From an uncultured Lachnospiraceae bacterium (GTDB taxonomy: Bacteria; Bacillota_A; Clostridia; Lachnospirales; Lachnospiraceae), in assembly GCA_947175285.1 (NCBI GenBank), contig CAMWMM010000091.1:1-12423 (forward strand): a stretch of DNA of 12,423 nucleotides. The letters run 5' to 3'. The translations under genes and the position numbers were made by a program. This document shows positions 5,636 to 12,423 of this stretch, piece by piece. The stretch's first letter is position 1, and each line of letters opens with the position of its first letter. Below the pieces are notes generated by a model. The model was given only the letters and a program-made list of their open reading frames with translations, searched no databases and was not told the origin of the DNA.

Positions 5636-7051
5636 ATGAGAAAAACGAAAATCGTATGTACATTAGGACCGTCAACGGATAATGAGGACGTGTTGAAACA
5701 GTTAATGCTGGAGGGTATGAATGTTGCCAGATGCAATTTCTCTCATGGCGTTTACGAGGAACATAAAAAGCGGATGGACATGGTAAAGAAAATCCGCAAA
5801 GAAGTCAAAAAACCCATAGCGATTTTGTTGGATACCAAGGGACCTGAAGTCAGAGTGAAACAATTCAAAGACGGGAAAGTTACATTGCAGGAAGGTCAGT
5901 TGTTTACATTAACCTCCGAGGAAGTGGAAGGAACACAGGAAAAAGTTTCCGTTACTTATAACCGCCTTTATGAAGATTTGGAAGTAGGCATGAAAGTTTT
6001 GATTGACGATGGACTGATTGAGATGCGGGTGGAAAAGGTTGAGCAGACAAATATTGTATGCCGTGTCATAAATGGAGGTACTGTTTCTAACAATAAGGGA
6101 ATCAATGTTCCCGATGTCAATCTGTCTATGCCGTATTTAAGTGAGAAAGACAGAGAGGATATTCTGTTTGGTATCAGTCAGGATGTAGATTTTATAGCAG
6201 CCTCTTTTGTACAGAATAAAGATGATATTTTACAGCTTCGGCGGCTGCTTGATAAAAACGGCGGCGAGGACATAAAAATTATTGCCAAGATTGAGAATGC
6301 ACAGGGTGTTGAAAATATTGATGAAATCATAGAGGTGTCGGACGGTATCATGATAGCAAGAGGTGATATGGGCGTTGAGATACCTTATGAAGAAGTACCG
6401 GTTATCCAGAAAATGATTATTAAGAAAGTATATCAACTTGGAAAGCAGGTTATTACCGCAACGCAGATGCTGGAATCCATGATTAAAAATCCAAGACCGA
6501 CCAGAGCGGAGGCAACGGATATTGCGAATGCAGTCTATGACGGAACGAGTGCGATTATGCTTTCAGGAGAAACTGCAGCAGGCGCATACCCCGTAGAAGC
6601 AGTTAAAACAATGGTAAGAATTGCGGAGCGCACCGAGCAGGATGTCGATTACCGGAAACGGTTTTTCCATCATGACAGAAATGCAAATCCTGATATTACA
6701 GATGCTATCTGTCATGCCACCTGTACAACAGCACACGATTTGAATGCAAAAGCGATTGTTACGGTTACGAAATCCGGTCGTTCGGCAAGAATGATTTCCG
6801 GCTACAGACCGGCAAGCGGCATTATAGGCTGTGCGACTTCGGAGAAAGTCTGCAGGCAGATTAATCTTGCATGGGGCGTAACGCCGATTTTAATTAAAGA
6901 AGAAAAAGATGTTTATGACTTATTCGACAATGCACTTAAAGCGGCAGAGAAGATGAATTTGCTTGAAAAAGGCGACTTGACAGTAATTACATCGGGTGTG
7001 CCGATTGGTATATCCGGAACGACGAATATGATTAAAGTGCAGAATGTATAG
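5636..7051 (+). CDS. pyk: Pyruvate kinase
   Basis: This enzyme transfers phosphate from phosphoenolpyruvate to ADP, giving pyruvate and ATP, the last step of glycolysis, in the cytosol as a tetramer. The 471 residues cover the standard A, B and C domains and lack the extra C-terminal PEP-utiliser-like domain of Bacillus enzymes. Motifs in order: KTKIVCTLGPST (3-14), ARCNFSHG (31-38; Arg32, Asn34, Ser36), LLDTKGPEVR (64-73), the catalytic-lysine block IIAKIENAQG (215-224; Lys218, Glu220), MIARGDMGVEIP (239-250), ITATQMLESM (273-282) and PTRAEATDIANAVYDGTSA (288-306). The C-domain has TKSGRSARMIS (378-388) and SGVPIGISGTTN (453-464). The B domain sits at roughly 75-165. The start is supported by the purine-rich GAGGAAAGG (5617-5625), 10 bases before the ATG. 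It has its own promoter and terminator and is not in an operon. Confidence 0.97.
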   Translation: MRKTKIVCTLGPSTDNEDVLKQLMLEGMNVARCNFSHGVYEEHKKRMDMVKKIRKEVKKPIAILLDTKGPEVRVKQFKDGKVTLQEGQLFTLTSEEVEGTQEKVSVTYNRLYEDLEVGMKVLIDDGLIEMRVEKVEQTNIVCRVINGGTVSNNKGINVPDVNLSMPYLSEKDREDILFGISQDVDFIAASFVQNKDDILQLRRLLDKNGGEDIKIIAKIENAQGVENIDEIIEVSDGIMIARGDMGVEIPYEEVPVIQKMIIKKVYQLGKQVITATQMLESMIKNPRPTRAEATDIANAVYDGTSAIMLSGETAAGAYPVEAVKTMVRIAERTEQDVDYRKRFFHHDRNANPDITDAICHATCTTAHDLNAKAIVTVTKSGRSARMISGYRPASGIIGCATSEKVCRQINLAWGVTPILIKEEKDVYDLFDNALKAAEKMNLLEKGDLTVITSGVPIGISGTTNMIKVQNV

Positions 7052-7056
7052 ATTTT

Positions 7057-7085
7057 AGCGCAGGTTTCGCCTGCGCTTTTATTTT
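7057..7085 (+). terminator. Terminator of the pyruvate kinase gene
   Basis: AGCGCAGG (7057-7064) and CCTGCGCT (7070-7077) form an 8-bp stem with loop TTTCG, followed by TTTATTTTA. It begins 5 bases after the pyk stop. The tail overlaps the last codons of the convergent XRE gene. On the minus strand no T run follows the stem, so it should act only for pyk. Confidence 0.88.
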
Positions 7086-7420
7086 ATATACGGTAAAAGT
7101 AATTTCAGAACTTCCATAATGTTTTCTCTTTTTTTAGAAGATGTATTTGCCAGCATGAAATAAAGCTGGTCAAAAATTTCAGGTTCTTCATGTTCATCCT
7201 GAGGGAATCTATTTATCACGCCAAATAAAAGATAGTCAGTAGAAATATTTAATGCGGATGAAATATCAATTAATGTAGAAAGCGACATGCACTTTAGCCC
7301 TTTCTCTATTTCATAAATATAATGAGGAGATACATCAATTAATTCAGCAAGCTTTTCCTGCGTGAATTGTTTTGCCGTTCTGCATTGTTTAATTCTTACA
7401 CCTAATTCTGTAATATTCAT
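7079..7420 (-). CDS. XRE-family helix-turn-helix transcriptional regulator
   Basis: This is a 113-residue cytosolic DNA-binding protein. Residues 5-66 are a Cro/C1-type (HTH_3) domain: ELGVRIKQCRTAKQFTQEKLAELIDVS, then the recognition helix SPHYIYEIEKG (31-41), and SLSTLIDISSALNISTDYLLFG. This is the SinR-like form found in many small Firmicutes repressors. Residues ~75-113 are a short acidic and helical tail (EPEIFDQLYFML, KKRENIMEVLKLLLPYI), likely for dimerisation. The ribosome site AAGGAG (7431-7426 on the minus strand) is 5 bases from the ATG. The gene is convergent with pyk and divergent from the VTC-DUF4956-CotH operon, with the shared 175-bp region rich in inverted repeats. That suggests, but does not prove, that it controls itself and the operon. 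The ligand is unknown. Confidence 0.9.
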   Translation of the reverse strand: MNITELGVRIKQCRTAKQFTQEKLAELIDVSPHYIYEIEKGLKCMSLSTLIDISSALNISTDYLLFGVINRFPQDEHEEPEIFDQLYFMLANTSSKKRENIMEVLKLLLPYIK

Positions 7421-7483
7421 AAAAACTCCTTAAAATATGAAATTGATGTCCCAGAGTCAGCCCGGGGTGCTTTATTTGCTATA

Positions 7484-7495
7484 CTTTAATTAAAG
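7484..7495. promoter_or_regulatory. 12-bp perfect palindrome in the divergent control region
   Basis: CTTTAATTAAAG (7484-7495) is self-complementary. The flanks CTATA (7479-7483) and TATAG (7498-7502) extend the symmetry if two bases (AA, 7496-7497) are skipped. It lies between the XRE gene and the operon promoter. It is plausible as an operator, but A+T-rich palindromes this short also arise by chance. Confidence 0.3.
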
Positions 7496-7496
7496 A

Positions 7497-7571
7497 ATAT
7501 AGCTATCAGCTACAAATAATAACTAGCTATTGGATATATTTTGTGCTATAGTTATAGCTGATAGATATATT
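7497..7571. promoter_or_regulatory. Spaced inverted repeat over the operon promoter, with candidate -35/-10
   Basis: CTATCAGCTA (7503-7512) is repeated inverted as TAGCTGATAG (7555-7564), a perfect 10-bp match. Pairing extends outward for six more base pairs (7496-7501 with 7566-7571) after one mismatch, so each arm is 17 bases with a 42-base spacer. The best promoter reading is TTGGAT (7530-7535), 17 bases, TATAGC (7553-7558), start near 7565. The right arm would then cover the -10 and start site and the left arm lies upstream, the arrangement expected for a looping or cooperative repressor. The promoter boxes themselves are weak. Confidence 0.42.
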
Positions 7572-7581
7572 TACACATTTT

Positions 7582-7598
7582 AGGAGGTGTATACTATC
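7582..7598 (+). promoter_or_regulatory. Strong ribosome binding site in front of an ATC codon
   Basis: AGGAGG (7582-7587) is a full match to the anti-Shine-Dalgarno. Exactly 8 bases later is ATC (7596-7598), not ATG. An in-frame TAG (7581-7583) blocks any upstream start. The only canonical in-frame start nearby, GTG 7587-7589, begins on the last G of AGGAGG and so cannot use it. This fixes the expected initiation point at ATC. Confidence 0.65.
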
Positions 7599-8291
7599 AA
7601 AAAATATAGAAATGAGTGGAAGTACCGCTGCACACTTAGCGATGCAGGAATTATCAGCAACCGCCTGACAGCATTACTTGATAAGGATTCTTATGGGAAT
7701 GATGGAAAATATGAGGTTCATAGTCTTTATTTTGACGACTATAAGGATAGTGGTGCAAGAGAAAATGATGCCGGTGTATCAAAACGTTTTAAATACCGAA
7801 TTCGATATTATAATGAACAACATCAGTTTATGAAGTTGGAGTGTAAAGAGAAAGCAGGAGGATTTTGTCATAAAGAAAGCTGTCCGATTACTCCGGAAGA
7901 GTATTGGAAGATAGTGGAGGGAGCAACAGACGAGTTATTCTGGCAGACCGAAAAACCACTTCTGCAGAAATTTTGTCTCCGGTGTATGACAAAGAAATTA
8001 GAACCAAAGGCAATCATTCATTACGAGCGTACTGCGTATGTAGATGAAATTGTAAATATACGTATCACGTTAGACACAAATATTTCTGTTTCAAATGATT
8101 ATTTAAATTTTACAGATAGTGATTATATGCGTTATCCGATTCAGGAAAAGGAAGAATCCGTTTTGGAGGTTAAATTTGATGATATACTTCCAAATTATAT
8201 CAGGCATATAGTGACAAATCGGCATTTGATTCAAACTGCGTTCTCAAAATACTGCATAGGAAGGAAAAAACTGCAGAGCATGGGAAGATAA
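7596..8291 (+). CDS. VTC-domain polyphosphate polymerase-like protein (apparent ATC start)
   Basis: This protein has 231 residues if read from ATC 7596, or 234 from GTG 7587. It is a stand-alone VTC domain (PF09359), the tunnel-shaped catalytic domain that in yeast Vtc4 makes inorganic polyphosphate from ATP in the cytosol. Numbering from ATC, it shows the basic tunnel residues expected: KKYRNEWKY (2-10), KYRIRYY with Arg68 and Arg70, HYERTAYVD (142-150), IRITLDTN (155-162), the metal-binding-type Glu191 in VLEVKFDD, and Lys218 in FSKYCIG. Family members typically begin M-x-K-Y-R-x-E-x-K-Y, which matches a start at ATC and not at GTG. The ATC may be a genuine rare start, a point mutation of ATG, or a base error. 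It is the first gene of a three-gene operon, 34 bases before the DUF4956 gene. It lacks membrane segments, so the next gene probably supplies the membrane part. Confidence 0.88.
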   Translation: MKKYRNEWKYRCTLSDAGIISNRLTALLDKDSYGNDGKYEVHSLYFDDYKDSGARENDAGVSKRFKYRIRYYNEQHQFMKLECKEKAGGFCHKESCPITPEEYWKIVEGATDELFWQTEKPLLQKFCLRCMTKKLEPKAIIHYERTAYVDEIVNIRITLDTNISVSNDYLNFTDSDYMRYPIQEKEESVLEVKFDDILPNYIRHIVTNRHLIQTAFSKYCIGRKKLQSMGR

Positions 8292-8325
8292 AACAAAACT
8301 GCTTTGCTGTAAAAGAAGAAATATT

Positions 8326-8988
8326 ATGGAAAGTACGATAAAAAATATCATTAATTCTTATTATAATCCTGCATTATACACATCTGTTATTATAGCGGTG
8401 CTGTTCGTTGTGCTGCTGCTTAGTATTTATGAATTTATAGTTTACCGATTGGTTTCACACCGGGCATTTTATAACCGTTCTTTTAATATTTGTATTGCAA
8501 TTCTGCCATTTTTTATAGCGACAATTGTTTTGTGCCTGCAGTCAAATATTGTAATCACGTTAGGAACGATTGGTGCATTGGCAATTCTGCGTTTCCGTAC
8601 GACGGTAAAAGACCCGGTGGATATGTTATATCTTCTATGGTCGGTACATATCGGCATCACTTGTGGCTGTCAATTATATGAAGTAGCTGTTTTGACCGCG
8701 CTTATTGTAACAATATTTCTGATTGTACTGGAGCATATCTCAATTGGAAGGAAACCGTTTGTGTTGGTATTGCATTGTGTACCGGAAAATGAGGCCGTGC
8801 TTTTGGAAAGAATTGGCGAGCATACAAAGAAATACCGTATTAAAAGCAGGAATTTTACCGCAAAAGGCATGGACATCGTCATGGAGTTATCCGTAAAGGA
8901 TCCGAAGGAACTATCAGAGAGTATTCGGGAAGCAAAGGCAGCGGAAAAATTTTCTATCATAGAATATGACAGTGATGATGTGTTATAG
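8326..8988 (+). CDS. DUF4956 family membrane protein
   Basis: This is a 220-residue polytopic membrane protein of unknown function. Predicted helices are ~18-40, ~52-72, a short one ~74-89 and ~118-138, with a further weakly hydrophobic stretch at ~100-113. The family hallmark is the segment LGTIGALAILRFR (79-91) running into TTVKDPVDMLYLLWSV (92-107), a Gly-Ala-Leu...Arg-Phe-Arg...Lys-Asp-Pro pattern. Residues ~143-215 form a soluble C-terminal domain with alternating strands and helices (FVLVLHC, MDIVMELSV, PKELSESIREAK, FSIIEYD), reminiscent of an ACT or ferredoxin-like fold. Genes of this family recur beside VTC-domain and CotH genes. By analogy with the membrane domain of the yeast VTC complex, it may anchor or pass polyphosphate, but this is inference. 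The ribosome site is weak (AAAGAAG), suggesting coupling to the upstream gene; the CotH gene follows after 14 bases. Confidence 0.88.
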   Translation: MESTIKNIINSYYNPALYTSVIIAVLFVVLLLSIYEFIVYRLVSHRAFYNRSFNICIAILPFFIATIVLCLQSNIVITLGTIGALAILRFRTTVKDPVDMLYLLWSVHIGITCGCQLYEVAVLTALIVTIFLIVLEHISIGRKPFVLVLHCVPENEAVLLERIGEHTKKYRIKSRNFTAKGMDIVMELSVKDPKELSESIREAKAAEKFSIIEYDSDDVL

Positions 8989-9002
8989 AGGGAAATGTGT
9001 GA

Positions 9003-11435
9003 ATGAAAAAGTTTGTAGAGACAGCAGTCTTTATTGCATCAATAATAGGAATATATTTGACATGTTTTTCAGGAAAACCGATGCATTATTCGGAATATAT
9101 CATTAATGAGAAAGAATTTGAAGATATTGTTGCAGAACGGGGACAAGTACTTTCCTTATTAGATGCCTTGAATTTTGACGAAGAAACTCTTTTTTTTGAT
9201 GCTTCCGATAAAACCTTTTATTATTCACTTATAGAAGGAAATGCGGAGGTATATGATCCGATAGTGAAAATAAAGAGTCAAAACAAGGACTTAAAAATAG
9301 CTTTTCTGGAAGATAGTATAACGGCGGAAGGAATTAAGAATAATGACACAATAACCATTCTTGCTTATACCGGAGAAGAATATTGCAGTTATTCTTTAAA
9401 GTGTACAACACTGCCGCTCATGAATATAGAATGTGAGGAAGAAATCGGGGATGATTCGGTTCCCATGAGCATCGTTCTTTTTGATAACCGACAGGGGGCA
9501 GCGCAGCGGCTTACATCATCTGTGGGAAACATTCATATCCGGGGTGTTACGGCGGGGACATATCCGAAGAAGGGGTATCGGTTTTCTCTAACACAGGAAT
9601 CGACTGGAGGTAATATACGTGCTAATCAAATTTCACTTTTAGGAATGCGTCAGGATGATGACTGGCTATTGTATGCTGCCTATAACGACCAGGAAAAGAT
9701 TAGAAATGTATTTTCTTCTAACTTATGGGAATATACATGCGCTACAGATAATGCACAAGGAATCAACACCGGAATGGAATACAAGTATCTGGAACTGTTT
9801 GTGAACGGTGAGTACTGGGGACTATATGCTTTAGGCTATCCGATTGATGAAAAGCAGTTGGGTTTAGATAAAGGGAATAGTGAAGAAGCGATTTACAAAA
9901 TTAGGGATTGGACGAACGGAAATAGTCTGGATTATGCAGAGGAAGGATACATAATAGGATATGTAGACAAAGGCGCAGATGAGGGAAATGAGAATTGGAT
10001 TCCCTTAGAGAACTATTATGAAGCTTTATTCGCTAATATAGATGATAATGAGAAGCTATATGCAAGCATTGATATAGATAATGTGATAGATATTTATTTG
10101 TTTTATATTCTTATACAAGGCACGGACAATGTTTCAAAGGAACAAGTGAAAAACCAATATTTTTCACTCCATAGCAAACATGGAAAAGTGATGGCAATGT
10201 ATTCTCCCTGGGATATGGATAATACTTGGGGGAATACTTGGAGAGACGATTTCCTGATAAATGAACAACAACCATATACCGTATCAGAAAAATATAATCA
10301 TGTTATGGAAAGCGGTATTGTGAATCAGCTGATTGTAAACGGCGATGACTCTATATGGGGAAAAATATTTGATAAATATCAATATTTAAGAAAAAACGGC
10401 TGGTCGGACGAGAATATTAGTTCTTTACTAGATGAATACGAAGAGAATATTTTTTTATCCGGCGCTTATTTGAGAGATATGGAGCGTTGGCCGGAAGGGG
10501 CTTATGTTGATGCAGCAATTGGATTGAGTACCTTTCGTGCATTTGTTATAGGACGTTTACAGGAAACTGATGAATATTTTAAAAGATTGAAAGCGGTATG
10601 TCGGGAAAGCATTTTAATAAGACGAAGTGCGCAGTATGCAAGTTTTGACGGGGGAAGTTTTATTATAGAAATCAATCATAAAGAGTTGCTAAAGGATTCG
10701 GACTATATTGATTTATTTGAATATATGGGAATTGATATTTTTACGATTACGGACGATGTACGTTTTATCATAGCGAAGCCGTCTGAGGGAAAATATGAAT
10801 ATCTTTCCGGGCTGAGTGAGGCGGAAGGAGAACTTTCTTTTTCGGAAATACGGGAAGGTATATACCGAATAAGTCTGGACGGAACGGTATGTTGTACGAG
10901 CACAGTATTTTCCAGACCCGCAATCAGAATGGTATCTGTAAAGGATGGTATGGCGGATACATTTGATTTTGTACAGGAAAATGATACACGTATACAGACG
11001 ACACCGTTTGAAAGTTTATCAGTGTATCTGGAGGGATTATCTGCTACACAATATAAAGCTGTGATAGAAATAAATAATCCGGATATCTGGCAGGATTCCG
11101 CTTATGTCAAGCTTTTTGAGAATCTTGGTATATCCGGTTCCGGTATATCCGAAGAAAATATTAATAAAGAAACGGATTTTATTGTGTGGGATGGTGTGAC
11201 GAAAGAAGCGACTGCATTAGAGAACTTTCATACTTCCGGCAGCAACTGCGACACATCATTTGGTACATTGAACGTATATGCAAATGAGCAGGGTGAATAC
11301 GGAGTATATCTGGATGGCAGTGAATGCTTTGTCAGTTCAACATGGCAGAACGAAGAGGAAAAGACTGATATCCGGATACTGCGGTTCGATTCGGATTCTT
11401 ATAAGCTGCTGGAAGATATAGCTTTTATATATTAA
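9003..11435 (+). CDS. CotH kinase family protein, exported, with duplicated C-terminal domain
   Basis: This protein has 810 residues. Residues 1-24 are a signal peptide or anchor (KKFVETAVF then a hydrophobic run to Cys21); the lipobox is poor (Tyr-Leu-Thr-Cys), so lipidation is doubtful. Residues ~35-140 are a beta-rich N-terminal domain. The CotH domain (PF08757) spans ~150-525: NIHIRGVTAGTYPKKGYRF (176-194), LLGMRQDDDWLLYAAYND (212-229), IRNVFSSNLWEY (233-244), KYLELFVNGEYWGLYAL (261-277) and the acidic DxD motif SPWDMDNTWG (401-410; Asp404, Asp406), expected to bind metal-ATP. Bacillus CotH phosphorylates spore-coat proteins; other members act at the cell surface. Residues ~538-810 are two copies of an unrecognised ~130-140-residue domain. 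GAGGG (8988-8992) precedes the ATG by 10 bases. It is the last gene of the VTC-DUF4956 operon. The target is unknown. Confidence 0.9.
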   Translation: MKKFVETAVFIASIIGIYLTCFSGKPMHYSEYIINEKEFEDIVAERGQVLSLLDALNFDEETLFFDASDKTFYYSLIEGNAEVYDPIVKIKSQNKDLKIAFLEDSITAEGIKNNDTITILAYTGEEYCSYSLKCTTLPLMNIECEEEIGDDSVPMSIVLFDNRQGAAQRLTSSVGNIHIRGVTAGTYPKKGYRFSLTQESTGGNIRANQISLLGMRQDDDWLLYAAYNDQEKIRNVFSSNLWEYTCATDNAQGINTGMEYKYLELFVNGEYWGLYALGYPIDEKQLGLDKGNSEEAIYKIRDWTNGNSLDYAEEGYIIGYVDKGADEGNENWIPLENYYEALFANIDDNEKLYASIDIDNVIDIYLFYILIQGTDNVSKEQVKNQYFSLHSKHGKVMAMYSPWDMDNTWGNTWRDDFLINEQQPYTVSEKYNHVMESGIVNQLIVNGDDSIWGKIFDKYQYLRKNGWSDENISSLLDEYEENIFLSGAYLRDMERWPEGAYVDAAIGLSTFRAFVIGRLQETDEYFKRLKAVCRESILIRRSAQYASFDGGSFIIEINHKELLKDSDYIDLFEYMGIDIFTITDDVRFIIAKPSEGKYEYLSGLSEAEGELSFSEIREGIYRISLDGTVCCTSTVFSRPAIRMVSVKDGMADTFDFVQENDTRIQTTPFESLSVYLEGLSATQYKAVIEINNPDIWQDSAYVKLFENLGISGSGISEENINKETDFIVWDGVTKEATALENFHTSGSNCDTSFGTLNVYANEQGEYGVYLDGSECFVSSTWQNEEEKTDIRILRFDSDSYKLLEDIAFIY
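10614..11432 (+). repeat. Tandem duplication of the CotH C-terminal domain (diverged)
   Basis: Residues ~538-662 and ~668-810 of the CotH protein align. FIIEINHKELLKDSDYIDLFEYMGI (553-577) matches AVIEINNPDIWQDSAYVKLFENLGI (686-710). EGIYRISLDGTVCCTST matches QGEYGVYLDGSECFVSST. IRMVSVKDGMADTFDFVQ matches IRILRFDSDSYKLLEDIA. The copies are clearly diverged at protein level, and no DNA-level repeat is evident, so this is an old duplication. I do not recognise the fold; its position at the exported C-terminus suggests binding. Confidence 0.7.
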
Positions 11436-11445
11436 GATTATTTTC

Positions 11446-12417
11446 TTACGCAATAAATAATGTCACCAGCGGAATCGTCACCAGACTTAAAATTGTTGTC
11501 AAAATAATGCCCTGCGAGATGGTAGATTCATCTACATGAAGCTGTTTGGAAAGCATAAGCGGCATATTTCCTGCCGGGACAGCAAGCATCAGGGCGGCGG
11601 TATTTAGAATCAGGGTATTTTTCATAAAAAGCCCAAGAAGTAAAGTGAATCCGACAGGCAGTAATATCTGCCTGATGAGTGTAAATGCATAAAGTTTCGG
11701 GTGGGAAAAAATCTCTTTAGGAGCCATCTGCGCTACAGAGACACCAAGTACCAGCATAGATAAAAAGGTGGTCGTCCGCCCCGCATAAGTAAGAGAGGAT
11801 GAAATAATCGATGGTACATTAAAGTTACTCAGATAAAAAATAATGGTTAATAACGCGGAAATTGTTCCCGCATTGACAAGTTTATGCAGCATACTTTCGG
11901 AAGAACTGCTTTCTGCAGTAGAATCCGGTATAGAAGAGTTTGCTGAATGCTGTCTGACGGCTGCTTTTTTTAAGGTAGAAATCCCGTAAGTATATACAAG
12001 AATATTATAGACTAAGTTGTTTAGCGATACAAAAATCAAAGCACCGGAACCCAGTACCGCGGAAACAAGAGGAATGCCGATAAATCCTACATTGCCGAAT
12101 ACACTCATCATACGATAGGAATAACGTTTCGGACGCGGTACTCTTAATATCAGGGGAATCAGATAAGCAGATAATAATAAAACCGCATAGGAAATCAAAA
12201 CAACGCACAATCCAATTCCTAATTCATAAAGTGAGATTTTGGGTGTATCATCAAAAGCGGAGCAGATGAGCACAGCGGGATTGGTGACATTTACGATTAA
12301 TCCCGATAGTTGTCTGGAGGTATCTTCAGACAACATTTTTTTACGGAAAAGAAGGATACCTACTATAATTAATATAAAAATGATTATCATTTGCTCCAAT
12401 ACAACCGAAATACTCAT
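11446..12417 (-). CDS. AEC-family (auxin efflux carrier-like) permease
   Basis: This is a 323-residue membrane transporter of the AEC family (PF03547), whose bacterial members include malonate and malate permeases; the substrate here is unknown. About ten membrane helices are visible, near 6-25, 36-53, 67-90, 106-125, 126-148, 178-198, 212-230, 243-265, 269-288 and 300-321, split into two halves by a hydrophilic Ser-rich loop (152-177). Family motifs are VNVTNPAVLI (42-51), GNVGFIGIPL (108-117) in the first half and VPAGNMPLMLSKQ (280-292) in the second. The length is typical, so the gene is probably complete. However, only six bases lie upstream of ATG 12417, and the ribosome site cannot be checked. 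The gene is convergent with the CotH gene, with 10 bases between the stops. Confidence 0.9.
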   Translation of the reverse strand: MSISVVLEQMIIIFILIIVGILLFRKKMLSEDTSRQLSGLIVNVTNPAVLICSAFDDTPKISLYELGIGLCVVLISYAVLLLSAYLIPLILRVPRPKRYSYRMMSVFGNVGFIGIPLVSAVLGSGALIFVSLNNLVYNILVYTYGISTLKKAAVRQHSANSSIPDSTAESSSSESMLHKLVNAGTISALLTIIFYLSNFNVPSIISSSLTYAGRTTTFLSMLVLGVSVAQMAPKEIFSHPKLYAFTLIRQILLPVGFTLLLGLFMKNTLILNTAALMLAVPAGNMPLMLSKQLHVDESTISQGIILTTILSLVTIPLVTLFIA

Positions 12418-12423
12418 AATATT

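Noticed and set aside
5455..5682. Plus-strand 75-codon frame spanning the amtB terminator, pyk promoter and pyk start
   Set aside because: It runs through a terminator stem and promoter, has no ribosome site and overlaps pyk out of frame.
7587..7589. GTG as the start codon of the VTC gene
   Set aside because: Its first base is the last G of the AGGAGG ribosome site, there is no other ribosome site upstream, and family similarity begins three codons later.
9003..9074. Lipoprotein signal peptide on the CotH protein
   Set aside because: Cys21 follows Tyr-Leu-Thr, which does not fit the lipobox (Ala/Gly/Ser before Cys); left as an ordinary signal or anchor segment.

Overview
The window looks like chromosomal DNA of a Gram-positive, low-to-moderate-GC anaerobe of the Clostridia, most likely a Lachnospiraceae member. 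The reasons are strong AGGAGG-type ribosome sites, TTGACA/TATAAT promoters, A+T-rich spacers, an ammonium transporter carrying its own PII domain, a short pyruvate kinase, and a VTC / DUF4956 / CotH gene set. Family assignments come from reading the proteins; no search was run.

Layout. (1) 1-241, minus: 5' part of a cyclophilin-type peptidyl-prolyl isomerase cut by the window edge, divergent from (2) 343-1152, plus: a RimJ/RimL-like GNAT acetyltransferase with an extra ~105-residue N-terminal domain. (3) 1234-2495, plus: an unrecognised gene split by an apparent one-base loss in a G run. (4) 2642-3466, plus: a PD-(D/E)XK nuclease of the Rpn/'transposase' family, preceded by a near-perfect 43-bp palindrome that overlaps its likely -35 box. 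(5) 3679-5424, plus: an AmtB-PII (GlnK) fusion behind a consensus promoter and a ~135-nt leader. That leader holds an intrinsic terminator and a second hairpin that competes with pairing of the ribosome site. (6) 5636-7051, plus: pyruvate kinase with its own promoter, leader dyad and terminator. (7) 7079-7420, minus: a small XRE-family repressor-like protein. (8) 7596-8988 and 9003-11435, plus: a three-gene operon, divergent from the XRE gene, encoding a VTC-domain polyphosphate polymerase, a DUF4956 membrane protein and a large exported CotH-kinase protein. (9) 11446-12417, minus: an AEC-family permease, convergent with the operon.

How the genes work together. The housekeeping part is nitrogen uptake (ammonium transport with a covalently tethered regulator) next to glycolysis (pyruvate kinase), each with its own signals. 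The accessory part is the VTC-DUF4956-CotH operon: a cytosolic polyphosphate synthase, a four-helix membrane protein and an extracytoplasmic kinase-like protein. They plausibly form one polyphosphate/phosphorylation system of the cell envelope, perhaps controlled by the divergent XRE protein through an inverted repeat over the operon promoter. Two oddities stand out. The VTC gene has a perfect ribosome site placed before an ATC codon rather than ATG. The CotH protein carries a duplicated C-terminal domain that I do not recognise.

No tRNA, rRNA, CRISPR array, insertion sequence or prophage was seen. No gene-free stretch exceeds about 215 bases.
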